This document shows positions 1 to 9,732 of a stretch of 41,595 nt of DNA, in pieces (position 1 is the first letter of the stretch; every line of letters starts with the position of its first letter). The stretch lies in the NCBI GenBank assembly GCA_003164815.1, contig PLUF01000109.1, positions 1,483-43,077 of the forward strand, given 5' to 3'. Position numbers and translations under genes: made by a program. The notes beneath the pieces were generated by a model. That model was not told the DNA's origin. It did not search any database and worked only from the letters and a program-made list of their open reading frames with translations. The DNA is from Candidatus Gagatemarchaeum stordalenia. GTDB lineage: Archaea > Thermoproteota > Nitrososphaeria > Nitrososphaerales > Gagatemarchaeaceae.

Positions 1-450
1 GTCTTTCGCTTCGAGGACACGCAGGGGCAGCCCCTCCCCATCTACCAGCCCAGAGACCCTCCTCCCCTCGTGGAGGTCGCCGCGAGGTTTGGCATGAGGG
101 TCCAGTACGAGAGCCTGGCTCCGGGAGTCTACGGCGCCACAGACCACGTAAGCAAGACGATCCTTCTGGCAACGGAAGACCACGACGTCTTCTTCCATGA
201 ACTCGCACACTCCATCCATCGGTCGTTCGAACCCAAGACAGGCCACGGACAGGAACCAGAAGCCGAGACCATCGCCCAGCTAGTCGCAGCCACCCTCGCG
301 AGACTCTACGGGAGACCAGCGGACAACTTCAGCTGGAGCTACATAGCCGCCTACGCGGCCTCCAACAACCCTCAGCAAGTCGGCAGAATGTGCATGCGCG
401 TCCTAGACAGAACAAAGAAGGTCCTAGACCTCATCTACCCGACGACCTGA
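1..450 (+). CDS. ArdC-like antirestriction zinc metallopeptidase (5' truncated by window)
   Basis: The frame is open from base 1, so this is the C-terminal part of a longer protein. A GTG at 70 gives a 126-residue frame, but the in-frame residues before it (VFRFEDTQG..LPIYQP) look like the body of an ArdC-type protein rather than a leader. The zinc peptidase motif HELAHSIH is clear, with a downstream E in EAETIAQLVAA as the likely third ligand, as in ImmA/IrrE and ArdC families. Known ArdC proteins protect incoming plasmid DNA from restriction, and the type I system at 3.7-9.6 kb makes that role plausible here. The family call is from motif recognition. A generic ImmA/IrrE-type peptidase is the alternative. 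Confidence 0.75.
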   Translation, partial: VFRFEDTQGQPLPIYQPRDPPPLVEVAARFGMRVQYESLAPGVYGATDHVSKTILLATEDHDVFFHELAHSIHRSFEPKTGHGQEPEAETIAQLVAATLARLYGRPADNFSWSYIAAYAASNNPQQVGRMCMRVLDRTKKVLDLIYPTT

Positions 451-462
451 AGCAACCCAAAT

Positions 463-498
463 GCGGCTATTATTCAATAGCCGCTGTCTCTCTTTTTT
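463..498 (+). terminator. Hairpin terminator after the metallopeptidase
   Basis: A perfect 9-bp stem (GCGGCTATT at 463-471, AATAGCCGC at 476-484) with a 4-nt loop is followed by TGTCTCTCTTTTTT. It lies 12 bases past the stop at 450. Confidence 0.6.
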
Positions 499-886
499 GC
501 ACCTTGTTTTTCGGCTAGCCCCTCGCTAAATTTTCGAAACTTCAAGCAGCCTCTTTGGTTACGACACGCTAATCGTGAAATAGTTCATACGCTTAAATAA
601 AACCCAAGACTCTAAGCTACCATGGCTATATCGCCTAGGGGGAACTAAGGAGCAGGCGTAGGCGCCTCGTTGGGAAGCGGCCACATTGGCAATTGTAATC
701 AGAATTCCGCTTCTCGCAACATACAACATTTGGTAACGTTAATGGAGTTCCATTCGGATGAAACGAACTTCGAATCAACTCAAAATAGTAGGCAGTAATC
801 GGTAAGCTATAGTAACGGTTTCATAATTCAACATAAATGATGCGCCCTTGAGCGCAAGGTAAAATTTTCTGCGTCTCGTACGCAGA
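499..886. other. Non-coding gap with promoter-like elements before the DUF559-viperin operon
   Basis: I see no credible ORF here. There is a TATA-like CTTAAATAAA near 591-600, followed only by a 9-codon ORF at 622. A second TATA-like ACATAAATGA at 831-840 is about 27 bases before the predicted start of a transcript reaching the TTG at 887. A 6-bp hairpin (CTGCGT/ACGCAG, 869-885) abuts that start codon. The 600-830 stretch could hold a small RNA, but nothing proves it. Confidence 0.35.
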
Positions 887-1390
887 TTGGGTATCATATT
901 TCACGACAACATTGAGGTAGTTACCAGAGGTCATGTTGCGCCCGACGAGGTGCGCCCGCTCTTTCGGAATGAATTGACTTCAGGGAAGAGAGTTGGTCGT
1001 CGACCAAACGAAGGCTGGATCAGGGACATAGTTCGGAAATACGCCGAACCTCCGCCATCGCGTGGCCTCGGCCATTCAACCCCGACCAGGACCAAGACCG
1101 AGCTGCGTTTGGAAATGCATCTCCGCAAGCGGAGTATACCGTTCCGAGCGCAGGTACCAATCAGAACCCGAGAGGGACGATTCGTCGTCGACTTCCTTGT
1201 CTCTGAGAGATGTGTCGTCGAATGTGAGGGAGGCGTTCACTCACGAACGGTGCTGAGGGACAATTGGCGGGAGGATCTGATAAGAGCAGCGGGATTCTCC
1301 ATAGTTCGGCTGGCGAATTTCCAGGTCTATGACGACATCTCCGGCTGCATCGATAGGATCCGGGCTGCGAGTGGTGGGAGTGCTGCATGA
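887..1390 (+). CDS. DUF559-type PD-(D/E)XK nuclease-fold protein
   Basis: The 167-aa protein has a C-terminal DUF559 (Vsr-related) endonuclease fold: conserved T-E at 71-72, VVDF with D102, VECEGG with E112/E114 and H118, then the NWREDLIRAAGF..VRL helix-strand seen at the end of this family. The first 65 residues are not recognised. The start is TTG at 887, because the frame is closed by TAA at 860 and no ATG/GTG fits before the fold; a 6-bp hairpin sits directly upstream of the TTG. The stop overlaps the start of the viperin gene (ATGA), so the two are probably co-translated. DUF559 proteins are usually stand-alone putative nucleases of unknown role. Acting with the viperin is inference from the coupling. 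Confidence 0.75.
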   Translation: MGIIFHDNIEVVTRGHVAPDEVRPLFRNELTSGKRVGRRPNEGWIRDIVRKYAEPPPSRGLGHSTPTRTKTELRLEMHLRKRSIPFRAQVPIRTREGRFVVDFLVSERCVVECEGGVHSRTVLRDNWREDLIRAAGFSIVRLANFQVYDDISGCIDRIRAASGGSAA

Positions 1391-2232
1391 TGACCCCCGG
1401 GCCGAGCAGTCCTAATGTTGAAGCAGCAAACTGGCACCTCACAGACAGATGCAACTACCGTTGCAAGTTCTGCTTCATGACCGACCTTCAGGGAGCCGAG
1501 GCTGACTCGATTAGGGGGAAGGAAGTAATCGACAACCTAGCAAGGATTGGAATTCGCAAACTGAACTTCGTTGGCGGGGAGCCATTGCTGCACCCCCACC
1601 TGATCGACTTCGCGAGGTACGCCCATCAGTGTGGTCTGACCGTGAGCATAGTGACCAACGCGTTCTATCTGACGCAGCAGAGAATCTCTGAGCTCAAGCC
1701 GTGGGTCGATTGGATTGGAGTTTCCATCGACTCGAGTCAGGAATCGACAGAGAAGGATCTGGGAAGGGGCACCGGCGACCATGTCAAGCGAGTCATAGCC
1801 GCTTCCGATGCGGTCAGGGCTGCTGGAATCAAGTTGAAAGTCAACACGGTCGTCACCAAGCTGAACTTCACAGAGGACATGCGTCCTTTGATCAAGAGAT
1901 TGCGACCTCTGCGGTGGAAAGTGTTTCAGATGCTTGCCATCTCAGGGCAGAATGATTCATACGCAGATGCTTTGGCTGTCACAGACGCGGAATTCGGCCA
2001 GTTCAAAGATATGAACGGCGACCTCGCACTCGGGTCTGGCTTCGGCCCCACATTTGAATCGAGCGAAGACATGATCGACTCCTACCTGATGCTTGGTCCG
2101 GATGGTTCGTTCATTCGGAACAGCGACCATCACTACCAGTACACCCGCATGGAATCAGTCATTCGGTCGGGAGTCGGGGGTGTAGTGAACGTGGATGCGT
2201 TTCTCAAGCGAGGGGGCCGATATGATTGGTAG
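1387..2232 (+). CDS. Prokaryotic viperin homologue (radical SAM 3'-deoxy-3',4'-didehydro-NTP synthase)
   Basis: This is a 281-aa radical SAM protein. NWHLT at 15-19 leads into the cluster motif C22-x3-C26-x2-C29, followed by FVGGEP (61-66) and SIVTNA. The viperin-specific part is what separates it from MoaA/PqqE-like enzymes: SIDSS (113-117), LGRG, KVNTVV (151-156), TEDM, RWKVFQ (176-181), ISGQND, DSYLML and the C-terminal AFLKRGGRYDW, which matches the FLKRGG-Y-W ending of animal viperin. Known viperins turn a nucleoside triphosphate into its 3',4'-didehydro form, a chain terminator of viral polymerases; prokaryotic viperins protect against phage. Which NTP is used cannot be read from the sequence. 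No nucleotide kinase is adjacent. The start overlaps the DUF559 stop; ATG at 1387 or 1390 are both possible. Confidence 0.92.
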   Translation: MMTPGPSSPNVEAANWHLTDRCNYRCKFCFMTDLQGAEADSIRGKEVIDNLARIGIRKLNFVGGEPLLHPHLIDFARYAHQCGLTVSIVTNAFYLTQQRISELKPWVDWIGVSIDSSQESTEKDLGRGTGDHVKRVIAASDAVRAAGIKLKVNTVVTKLNFTEDMRPLIKRLRPLRWKVFQMLAISGQNDSYADALAVTDAEFGQFKDMNGDLALGSGFGPTFESSEDMIDSYLMLGPDGSFIRNSDHHYQYTRMESVIRSGVGGVVNVDAFLKRGGRYDW

Positions 2233-2349
2233 CACTTACGTTTCCTCGGTCCCGATTTCGCTGCTTTAACCTGTTGCTGACAAGTAACTTCATCATGTGA
2301 GTGGAGACTATATTGCCCGATTCCTGTCTGTGTGGTGGCGATAGTCTCG

Positions 2350-3012
2350 ATGAGAGCCTCCCTCTGGGGGTTGTGCATGCTGGTCCTCGGGGTCGTAGCG
2401 GCCGTACTCTCTGGCGGGAACCTCCTCGTTCTGGGCCTCGCAGGCCTGCTCATCCTCTTCGGTGTCGTCGTGGCGGCAGTTGCCGAGGTCGCCGGGTGGC
2501 TCCAGGCCCATGGTATCTTCCGCCCTCCGAAGACCTACGGCGGGCTGACCTACACGCAACGGGGAGAGGTGGTCAGGAGCAACTCCGAGAGGACGATAGC
2601 TGCCTACTTCCACCGGAACGACATCAGGTACGTGCACGAGCGGGACGCGATGAACAGGCGGAACAGCCGCAGGATAAGCAGGCCGGACTTCTACCTCCCC
2701 GACTACGGGATCTACGTCGAGTACTGGGGGATGCTGGGCGTCGAGGACTCCCGCGTGCGGTCCCGGTACGAGCGGTCGATGAAGTGGAAGATGGCGAAGT
2801 ACCACCAGAACAACATCAAGTTCATCAGCATCTACCCGAACAACATGGGCAACCTGGACTGGGTCTTCCGGGCCAAGTTCAGAGAAGTAGCCGGATACGA
2901 CCTTCCCACGCGAAGCGAAGGTGTACCCTCGAGCTACTGCGTCAGATGCGGCACTCATTTGGGTCCTAGTTCGGCCTTCTGTCAGAGTTGTGGCGTCAGG
3001 ATCGGCGCCTAG
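2350..3012 (+). CDS. Membrane-anchored PD-(D/E)XK nuclease-like protein with zinc ribbon
   Basis: From ATG 2350 (220 aa; GTG 2332 would add six residues) there are two hydrophobic helices in the first 50 residues, then a nuclease-like domain: SERTIAAYF (conserved E), SRPDFYLPDYGIYVEYWGM with D and E in PD-(D/E)XK spacing, a Lys-rich helix KWKMAKYH, and ISIYPNN..NLDWVFRAKF. This pattern resembles the nuclease module linked to UvrD/helicase IV-type proteins. A zinc ribbon closes the protein (CVRC-x10-CQSC). It lies 117 bases after the viperin stop on the same strand. A membrane effector acting on DNA or RNA is plausible; the role is inferred. The ORF on the opposite strand is a shadow. Confidence 0.7.
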   Translation: MRASLWGLCMLVLGVVAAVLSGGNLLVLGLAGLLILFGVVVAAVAEVAGWLQAHGIFRPPKTYGGLTYTQRGEVVRSNSERTIAAYFHRNDIRYVHERDAMNRRNSRRISRPDFYLPDYGIYVEYWGMLGVEDSRVRSRYERSMKWKMAKYHQNNIKFISIYPNNMGNLDWVFRAKFREVAGYDLPTRSEGVPSSYCVRCGTHLGPSSAFCQSCGVRIGA

Positions 3013-3120
3013 GATTCATATCTCGAATGGTTCAAGTGCTGTCCTACACGCAGCTTTGAGGAGCTCCACGCACCGAGCTGCATCATAGTGCGTCTCCTCT
3101 GAGATTAGTTCCAGGTGAAT

Positions 3121-3699
3121 TCATATCCGCCTCGCTTCTCTTTTTGCTCGTTTTTTCTGTCCCTTCTCATGTCTCTTGCCATGACCATCCTGATCTCGAA
3201 GTGCGGTACATGAACCACTCTCTGCGTTAGCAGGCAGAATGCTCGCAAGATCATCCTCGACATCGAGTCGGAAGTGGCCCGCAATTCTCGCAAGATGGAT
3301 ACCAAAGGTGCCGCGCAGCTCCCCGAGTGCGCTGTAGAACGTCCAGCTCGCGTAATGACCATTCTCGGTGGCGTGCTGGATTATGTATCCGTCCTCCGCT
3401 CCGACCGCGTCAAAGAATCTTCTGCAGGCGGCTCGCATCGCCCGAAGGCTTGCCGTAAGCTCCGACTTGCTATCCAGCTTGCCTATTTCTGATGTCAGAA
3501 AGAGACGTATTTGCAGAATAGAGTCGACGCAGTGTGCGGGTACCTCCAGCTCATTGGGAGAATAGAGAACCCTGCGATCCTCAAGAAAGGATACTATACG
3601 TCGAGCCGCAGCTAGCTCCAACTCGGATGGTTGCCATGAAACACCAAAAATGGGAGTCGATATGCCCGTCAGCCTGTTGGCGATTTCAGAGAACTTCAT
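3121..3699 (-). CDS. DUF6650-like protein downstream of hsdR
   Basis: The 192-aa protein begins with MKFSEIANRLTGISTPIFG and continues SWQPSELELAAARR..FLEDRRVLY, a pattern I associate with the DUF6650 family of unknown function. It then has a helical region (LRAMRAACRRFFDAVGA) and a charged tail of about 40 residues rich in K/R that may be locally degenerate. It starts 19 bases after the hsdR stop on the same strand, so it is probably the last gene of the restriction operon. No catalytic motif is visible. An accessory role in restriction is inferred only from position. Confidence 0.6.
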   Translation of the reverse strand: MKFSEIANRLTGISTPIFGVSWQPSELELAAARRIVSFLEDRRVLYSPNELEVPAHCVDSILQIRLFLTSEIGKLDSKSELTASLRAMRAACRRFFDAVGAEDGYIIQHATENGHYASWTFYSALGELRGTFGIHLARIAGHFRLDVEDDLASILPANAESGSCTALRDQDGHGKRHEKGQKKRAKREARRI

Positions 3700-3718
3700 C
3701 CCGACCTCATGAACTCCT

Positions 3719-6700
3719 TCAACTTCCCACCCAGTCCTTTGCCACGAGTTCAGCCTGCTCGAGCACTGTTTGAGTTGCCTTCTCTTGCTTGTCCGGAGGA
3801 TACCCGTACTTCCTCAGTATCTTCTTGACCTTGAGGCGAATCTCGGCCTGCACACTCTCTCGCTGAGTCCAGTCGATCGTGACGCTCTTCCTTATCATCT
3901 GGGTCAGCTCTAGGGCGATCTTCCTCAGCGTCTCGTCGCCAAGAACCTTCACTGCGCTGTCGTTAGTCCCTAGTGCGTCGTAGAAGGCCAGTTCATCCTC
4001 CGTCATGTTCTGTGTCTTCCCTCTCGCCTTCTCTTCTCTGACCTTCCTCGCCAGCTCCACCAGTTCCTCGATGACCTGTGCGGCCTCCACGCTCCTGTTC
4101 GTGTACTTCTTGATCGTCTTGTCCAGCATCTCCATGAAGGACTTTCCCTGGACGACGTTCCTCTTGGAGATGAACCGTATCTCGTCGTTCAGCAGCTTCT
4201 TGAGTGCCTCGAAGGCGAGATTCTTCTGGGGCATCGCCTTCACCTCCGACAGGAAGCCCTCCGAGAGTATCGAGAGCTCTGGCTTCTTTAAGCCGGCAGC
4301 CTCGAAGATATCTATGATTCTGTCAGAAATCACGGCCCTCGAGAGGATTTGCTTGATTGCCGCGTCGAACCGCTCCTCGCTCTCTTCATGCTTCGTCTCT
4401 GTCGTCTTGGATATCGCTGATTTTATCGCCTGGAACAACCCGACTTCCTCCTTGATCTCCATGGCCTCCGGCTGAGGGACGGCAAGAGAGAATGCCTTCA
4501 GGAGCGCGGTTACCTCCCTCGCGAACCGCTCCTTCTTGCCCTGCTCCTTGAGGATGTGCTCCATCGCTTGAGGTATGAAAGAGACCCTCTCGCTCGCACC
4601 CAGCTCGAAGAACCTCCTGTAGTTGAAACCATGGAACATCTCCTTTACGACTTCGTATTTCTCCCGCATCAACAGGACCACTTTCTCCTGGTCGAGTGTA
4701 GGTTTCCCCTTGCCGCCGCTTTCGGTGTAATCGAAGAGCGCCTTCTTCAGCTCGACTCCCACACCCATGTAGTCGACCACTAGGCCGCCCTGCTTCCCAG
4801 GGTAGACCCGGTTGACCCTCGCTATCGCCTGCATCAGGGTGTGGCCTTGCATTGGCTTGTCGAGGTACATTGTGTGGAGAGAAGGAGCGTCGTATCCCGT
4901 CAGGAACATGTCTCTCACGATGAGAAGCTTGAGTGGATTCTCTGGATCCTTGAAATCATCGCCTATCTTCCTTCTTCTGAGTCTGTTTCGAATGTGCTCC
5001 TGCCATTCCTTCGGGTCGGAGGCCGACCCCGTCATCACTACCTTCATGATTCCTTTCTCGTCATCCTTGTCGTACCACGAAGGCCTCAATTTCGCGATTG
5101 CGTTGTGCAGGTCGAAGCAGATTCGCCTTGACATGCAGACGATCATCCCCTTTTCCCCGGTGAGAGCTGTTCTTTCCTCGAAGTGCGTAACTATGTCCTG
5201 AGCTATCCTCTCAATCCTCTTCGGGGAACCTGCGACCCTTTCTTCCCTCGCCCATTTGCTCTTGAGCTTCTCCTTGCCCTCGACCTCCTCCCCTTCCGTT
5301 ACCTCCTCAAATTTCGGGTCTATCTTCGGCCTCTCTTCCGGCTTCAGCTCAAGTTTGGCCAGTCTGCTCGCGTAGTAGATTCTCACGGTGGCACCGTCTT
5401 CTACCGCTTGCTCTATGTCATAGGTATCGACGTACTTCCCGAAGACCGCATGAGTCGATCTGTCCGCCTTTTCTATGGGCGTGCCCGTGAACCCGATGAA
5501 CGAGGCGTTTGGTAGAGCGTCCCTCAGGTACTTGGCGTAGCCGTAGGTTATGAGCGTCTTGTCTGCCTTCGCAAGGATCTTGGCAGAGAACCCGTACTGG
5601 CTCCTGTGAGCCTCATCCGCGATGACGACGATGTTGTCCCTTTCCGACAAGCCCGGGTACCTCTCCCTGTCCCCTTCCGGAAAGAACTTCTGAATCGTGG
5701 TGAATACGATGCCCCCCGAAGACACCCTTAGCAATTCCTGGAGGTGGGGCCTGGATTCGGCTTGGACGGGCTTCTGCCTCAGTATTTCCTCACACCTCCC
5801 GAATGTGCCAAAGAGCTGGTCGTCAAGGTCGTTCCTGTCGTTCAAGACCACAATTGTTGGATTGTCGAGCTCCCTGACGAGCTTTCCCGAGTAGAAGATC
5901 ATGGTCAGGGACTTGCCAGAACCCTGGGTGTGCCAGACGATTCCCGCCTTCTTGTTACCCTTCCTAGCGTCTTGTGTTGACCTGAGCGCTTTGTTTACGG
6001 CCCAGTACTGGTGATATGCCGCGAGCTTCTTCTTTGTCTCTTTATCCTTCTCAAAGACGATGAAGTTTCTGACGATATCGAGAAGCCTCAGCTTATCGCA
6101 CATCCCTCTTAGCAGTACTTCGATTTCCGTCAGTCCCTTCTTCGGTTTCTCGCCATTGATTGTCTTCCACTGCATGAACCTCTCTTTTTCAGAGGTTATG
6201 GTCCCCGCCCGTGCGCCAATGCCATCGCTGATTACGAGGATTTCGTTGTACCTGAAGAGAGTAGGCATCTGGTCTTCATAGGTCTGGAACTGCCCATAAG
6301 CTGTCCAAATAGTGGCGTTCTCGTCTGCTAGGTTCTTCAGTTCTAGAATCAGCAGCGGAATTCCGTTGACGAACAGAATGACATCAGGTCTTCTCTCGAC
6401 ATTGTTCTCTTGAACCGTAAATTGGTTGATCGCCAGGAAGTCGTTATTCTCTGGCTTCTGGAAATCAAATAGCCAGACCTTCTTGTAGGCCTCTCCTTCG
6501 ATTGTTTGAATAGGAACGTCAATCCCATCTACCAGCATCCGGTGGAAATTCTCATTATCGGCGATGAGCTTCTGGCTCTCGCTTCTCAAAACCTGTTTTA
6601 TCGCTTGTTCCCGTGCTTCTTCAGAAATAGTCGGGTTGATTCTCTTCAGTGCTGCTCTTAGTCGTTCAATCAGAACGACATCCTTGAAATCAGACCTTAA

Positions 6701-6820
6701 AGCAAACGTTCCGCCAGGGAGGTAGTTCTCGTCATCCCCTCTGATTATTTCGTAGCCGAGGCCTTTGAGTATGCTTAAGGCATTTTCCTCAACATCTGAT
6801 TCGGAAATGATGTTTCTCAT
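3719..6820 (-). CDS. hsdR: Type I restriction enzyme R subunit (translocase and nuclease)
   Basis: The 1033-aa protein has full family length. The N-terminal nuclease domain carries [18 protein letters not shown] (D and E-x-K of PD-(D/E)XK, near residues 145-160). The SF2 helicase motor follows: Walker [16 protein letters not shown] in [12 protein letters not shown], motif III GFTGTP, and motifs [35 protein letters not shown] helical C-terminal region for binding the methylase core comes last. HsdR translocates DNA with ATP and cuts it when the target is unmethylated. It is encoded 12 bases after hsdS on the same strand. The many plus-strand ORFs inside it are shadows. Confidence 0.96.
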   Translation of the reverse strand: MRNIISESDVEENALSILKGLGYEIIRGDDENYLPGGTFALRSDFKDVVLIERLRAALKRINPTISEEAREQAIKQVLRSESQKLIADNENFHRMLVDGIDVPIQTIEGEAYKKVWLFDFQKPENNDFLAINQFTVQENNVERRPDVILFVNGIPLLILELKNLADENATIWTAYGQFQTYEDQMPTLFRYNEILVISDGIGARAGTITSEKERFMQWKTINGEKPKKGLTEIEVLLRGMCDKLRLLDIVRNFIVFEKDKETKKKLAAYHQYWAVNKALRSTQDARKGNKKAGIVWHTQGSGKSLTMIFYSGKLVRELDNPTIVVLNDRNDLDDQLFGTFGRCEEILRQKPVQAESRPHLQELLRVSSGGIVFTTIQKFFPEGDRERYPGLSERDNIVVIADEAHRSQYGFSAKILAKADKTLITYGYAKYLRDALPNASFIGFTGTPIEKADRSTHAVFGKYVDTYDIEQAVEDGATVRIYYASRLAKLELKPEERPKIDPKFEEVTEGEEVEGKEKLKSKWAREERVAGSPKRIERIAQDIVTHFEERTALTGEKGMIVCMSRRICFDLHNAIAKLRPSWYDKDDEKGIMKVVMTGSASDPKEWQEHIRNRLRRRKIGDDFKDPENPLKLLIVRDMFLTGYDAPSLHTMYLDKPMQGHTLMQAIARVNRVYPGKQGGLVVDYMGVGVELKKALFDYTESGGKGKPTLDQEKVVLLMREKYEVVKEMFHGFNYRRFFELGASERVSFIPQAMEHILKEQGKKERFAREVTALLKAFSLAVPQPEAMEIKEEVGLFQAIKSAISKTTETKHEESEERFDAAIKQILSRAVISDRIIDIFEAAGLKKPELSILSEGFLSEVKAMPQKNLAFEALKKLLNDEIRFISKRNVVQGKSFMEMLDKTIKKYTNRSVEAAQVIEELVELARKVREEKARGKTQNMTEDELAFYDALGTNDSAVKVLGDETLRKIALELTQMIRKSVTIDWTQRESVQAEIRLKVKKILRKYGYPPDKQEKATQTVLEQAELVAKDWVGS

Positions 6821-6832
6821 CTGATTACCTCA

Positions 6833-8107
6833 CTAGGGAACTCTCATCTTTCCTGACAATAGTTTAGGCAAGAGCAAATCACGGGTGGCTACGAGCGTTC
6901 GAGATTGCAATATGTTCGCTCTGATCCTACCTAATAACGGTGCAATTCTATCGTTGAATGCCTGAACTACATTGCTTGATGGGATCAGCAGTTCATAACG
7001 TGCCATATCCTCCCAGTTAGTTCTGGGCATTCTTGTGCCAGTTGACGCAGCGCTAACAAAACTCACAAACTCATCGCTTGAAACTTGACTTAGCACAAAG
7101 CTGTACCATTCGGGGGACTTGGGAACTACTATCAGGATATCGGTAGAGCAAACTCCGCTGACGGCCGTGACACCCACTTTGTGAAAATATGGACGCAACT
7201 TACCAAAGAGAACTTCGCCCTCGTAAAACTGAAACTTATGGCTGGTCACTTCTTCGGTTGTTCCCCATTCCGCTAGAGCAATACTTCGACGCGGCATATG
7301 CTCCAAACCAATATAGGGCGTACCTTCTTCAACAACTTCAGGTTGGATGCCACGTCGAGGATTATCGGCAACGTCTCCGAGAAATCCTATTTTCCACCCT
7401 CTCGGTATCTCCTTTTCTAGTCCTTCACTGTAAGTCATCTCTCCCCCCGAGGACTTGTAGGACCTGCCTTGCTCGTTTGGAAACTCGAAGTTGAGGAACC
7501 AATCCTTGAACATTGCCTTCATTACTCCCTCAAGGGATTCGTTCATTCGTTCATTCAGTTCGACCTTATCATCTAACTTACCAAGAATATCGACAATCCC
7601 GCGCTGTATAGGTAGTGGAGGGACAGGAAGGGTTGCCTGACGTAATGTCGTAAGCGGAGTCTGAAGTTGCGGTACACCCACCTGAGAGATTCGGCTAAAC
7701 AGGTAGTGTTGCCCATCTGGGGAGGAAAGCCAGTAATAGAGATATTCGGGTAACAATTTCATTGGATCGCAACGAACGCGCATCATACTGTTTCCCAAGA
7801 TGTATCTAGGATATTTCCGCATTGCCGGCAATAGCCCAATCTTGCCTAGCGTTCCTTTGTGGACCAGCAGGACATCATTGGGATACGACTCGAACTTGCT
7901 GAGTTGATCAGCCTTCCCTTCCGAGATGAATACGAAGTCACTATCGTGAAAGCGTCCGTGGTTCACATTCACGCCACGAAGGACTGGGACACCAGAGATT
8001 GTGTACTCCTGGGCCATCAGTGCCTTGCCGAAGGGACCAATCTGCGTTGAATATGGTTCTTGAGATGCACATTCAGCTATCGAATGGACTGGCCAGTCAT
8101 TCACCAT
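6833..8107 (-). CDS. hsdS: Type I restriction specificity subunit
   Basis: The 424-aa protein has two target-recognition domains. TRD1 covers roughly 1-170, ending [27 protein letters not shown], followed by the conserved helical spacer ..[26 protein letters not shown]2 starts at [14 protein letters not shown] and ends [32 protein letters not shown]. HsdS sets the bipartite DNA sequence recognised by the methylase and nuclease complex. Its start lies inside the end of hsdM (11-base overlap), typical of coupled hsdMS translation. The recognition sequence cannot be predicted from what is visible. Confidence 0.95.
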   Translation of the reverse strand: MVNDWPVHSIAECASQEPYSTQIGPFGKALMAQEYTISGVPVLRGVNVNHGRFHDSDFVFISEGKADQLSKFESYPNDVLLVHKGTLGKIGLLPAMRKYPRYILGNSMMRVRCDPMKLLPEYLYYWLSSPDGQHYLFSRISQVGVPQLQTPLTTLRQATLPVPPLPIQRGIVDILGKLDDKVELNERMNESLEGVMKAMFKDWFLNFEFPNEQGRSYKSSGGEMTYSEGLEKEIPRGWKIGFLGDVADNPRRGIQPEVVEEGTPYIGLEHMPRRSIALAEWGTTEEVTSHKFQFYEGEVLFGKLRPYFHKVGVTAVSGVCSTDILIVVPKSPEWYSFVLSQVSSDEFVSFVSAASTGTRMPRTNWEDMARYELLIPSSNVVQAFNDRIAPLLGRIRANILQSRTLVATRDLLLPKLLSGKMRVP

Positions 8108-9647
8108 ATCCCAAATGCTCCAGATTTCTTATTATTTCCTCATCGAGTCTTTTTCCTTCATGTACTTGCTTGGAAAGTTGGGACGCCAGCTCTTTCATCT
8201 TCGCCTCGAATAGTTCTTCATCCCCTTCTACTTCCTCCGTACCTACGAACCTACCTGGTGTTAGAATCCAGTTGTGCTTTCTCAATTCTTCTAGGGAAGT
8301 AGACCTGCAAAAGCCCGGAATGTCCTGATATTTCTTGTCCTTCTGCTCACCTCTCCAGGCATGATATGTCTCTGAGATTTTCTTTACGACCTCATCGTTC
8401 AATTCCCTGTGTCGTCTGTCAACCATCATTCCAAGGTTGCGAGCGTCGATGAAGAGAACCTCCCCACTCCTGTCTCTGAACTTTTGATTTCTCTTATCCC
8501 GGGAAATAAACCACAGACACGCTGGGATCCCCGTGTTGTAGAACAATTGAGATGGTAATGCCACCATGCAGTCGACCAGATCGGCTTCGATAATGTTCTT
8601 GCGAATCTCTCTCTCGTTCGATGTGTTGGAAGACATGGAGCTATTGGCCAAGACGAAGCCGGTCATTCCAGTAGGCGAGAGATGATGTATGAAATGTTGC
8701 ACCCAAGCAAAATTTGCATTTGTCCTTGGGGGAATCCCAAACTTCCACCTCGCGTCGTCCTGCAGTAGCTCTCCTCCCCAGTCGCTGTCGTTAAACGGGG
8801 GATTAGCAAGAATGAAATCTGCCTTCAAGTCCTTGAATTGATCATCTCGGAAGGAGTCACCCCACTCGATTCTTGCGTCAATGCCTCTGATGGCAATGTT
8901 CATCTTGCACAGACGCCAGGTTGTCTGATTGCTCTCTTGTCCGAAGACAGAAACATCCCCGATTCTTCCGCCGTGTGCCTGCACGAATTTCTCACTCTGA
9001 ACAAACATCCCTCCAGAGCCACAACAGGGATCGAAGATCCTTCCTCTGTACGGTTCCAACATCTCAACCAGAAGTTTGACGATGCTTCGTGGAGTATAGA
9101 ACTGACCTCCCTTCTTGCCTTCCGCATCTGCGAATTGCCCCAAGAAATACTCGTAGACTCTGCCGAGGATGTCCTTGCTCCTGTTCTCCTTGTCTCCTAA
9201 ACCAATCGTCCCGATTAAATCAATCAGTTCACCCAACCTCTGTTTGTTCAGCCCCGGCCTCGCATAATTCTTGAGGAGAACGCCCCTGAGCGAACGATTG
9301 TCCCTTTCTATGCGGTCGAGTGCTTCATCGATTAGCTTTCCGATTTCTGGCTTCTTTGCATTTCTTGCTAAGTAATCCCATCTCGCTTCTTTAGGAACCC
9401 AGAATACCCTTCTTGCAACATATTCATCCACCTCTTCGGGATCAGAGGTTTTATCCTTCGTGAGCTCCTCGTGAACTTCCTTAAAGGCGTCAGAAATGTA
9501 CTTCAGGAATATCAGGCCAAGAACAACATGCTTGTACTCGGCGGCGTCCATGTTGCTTCGCATTTTGTCGGCGGCCTTCCACAGTTTCTCCTCAAAACCA
9601 AGCTCTGCTCCATTCGCATTGCTGTCATCCGCTGAGCTAGACGTCAC
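8097..9647 (-). CDS. hsdM: Type I restriction N6-adenine methyltransferase subunit
   Basis: The 516-aa protein has the HsdM N-terminal helical domain ([32 protein letters not shown]), SAM motif [12 protein letters not shown] and catalytic motif [15 protein letters not shown] (NPPF, N6-adenine type). The family phrase [16 protein letters not shown] precedes motif I. It methylates the host recognition site and forms the core of the restriction complex. The start is GTG at 9647, as no ATG fits in frame; a TATA-like TATTAAGCG (9691-9699, minus-strand reading) lies 45-50 bases upstream. It is the first gene of hsdM-hsdS-hsdR-DUF6650. Confidence 0.95.
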   Translation of the reverse strand: MTSSSADDSNANGAELGFEEKLWKAADKMRSNMDAAEYKHVVLGLIFLKYISDAFKEVHEELTKDKTSDPEEVDEYVARRVFWVPKEARWDYLARNAKKPEIGKLIDEALDRIERDNRSLRGVLLKNYARPGLNKQRLGELIDLIGTIGLGDKENRSKDILGRVYEYFLGQFADAEGKKGGQFYTPRSIVKLLVEMLEPYRGRIFDPCCGSGGMFVQSEKFVQAHGGRIGDVSVFGQESNQTTWRLCKMNIAIRGIDARIEWGDSFRDDQFKDLKADFILANPPFNDSDWGGELLQDDARWKFGIPPRTNANFAWVQHFIHHLSPTGMTGFVLANSSMSSNTSNEREIRKNIIEADLVDCMVALPSQLFYNTGIPACLWFISRDKRNQKFRDRSGEVLFIDARNLGMMVDRRHRELNDEVVKKISETYHAWRGEQKDKKYQDIPGFCRSTSLEELRKHNWILTPGRFVGTEEVEGDEELFEAKMKELASQLSKQVHEGKRLDEEIIRNLEHLGYGE

Positions 9648-9732
9648 GACTCATCACCCTAGTAGATGTCCTTTGCCCTGCGATTTTCTGTATTAAGCGT
9701 ATGAGCCCGTCTCCACCGTGGCCTTGAGGGTG

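Noticed and set aside
2301-2969. 222-codon plus-strand ORF and the opposite-strand 2308-2958 ORF
   Set aside because: Shadows of the membrane-nuclease gene, whose frame has membrane helices, nuclease motifs and a zinc ribbon.
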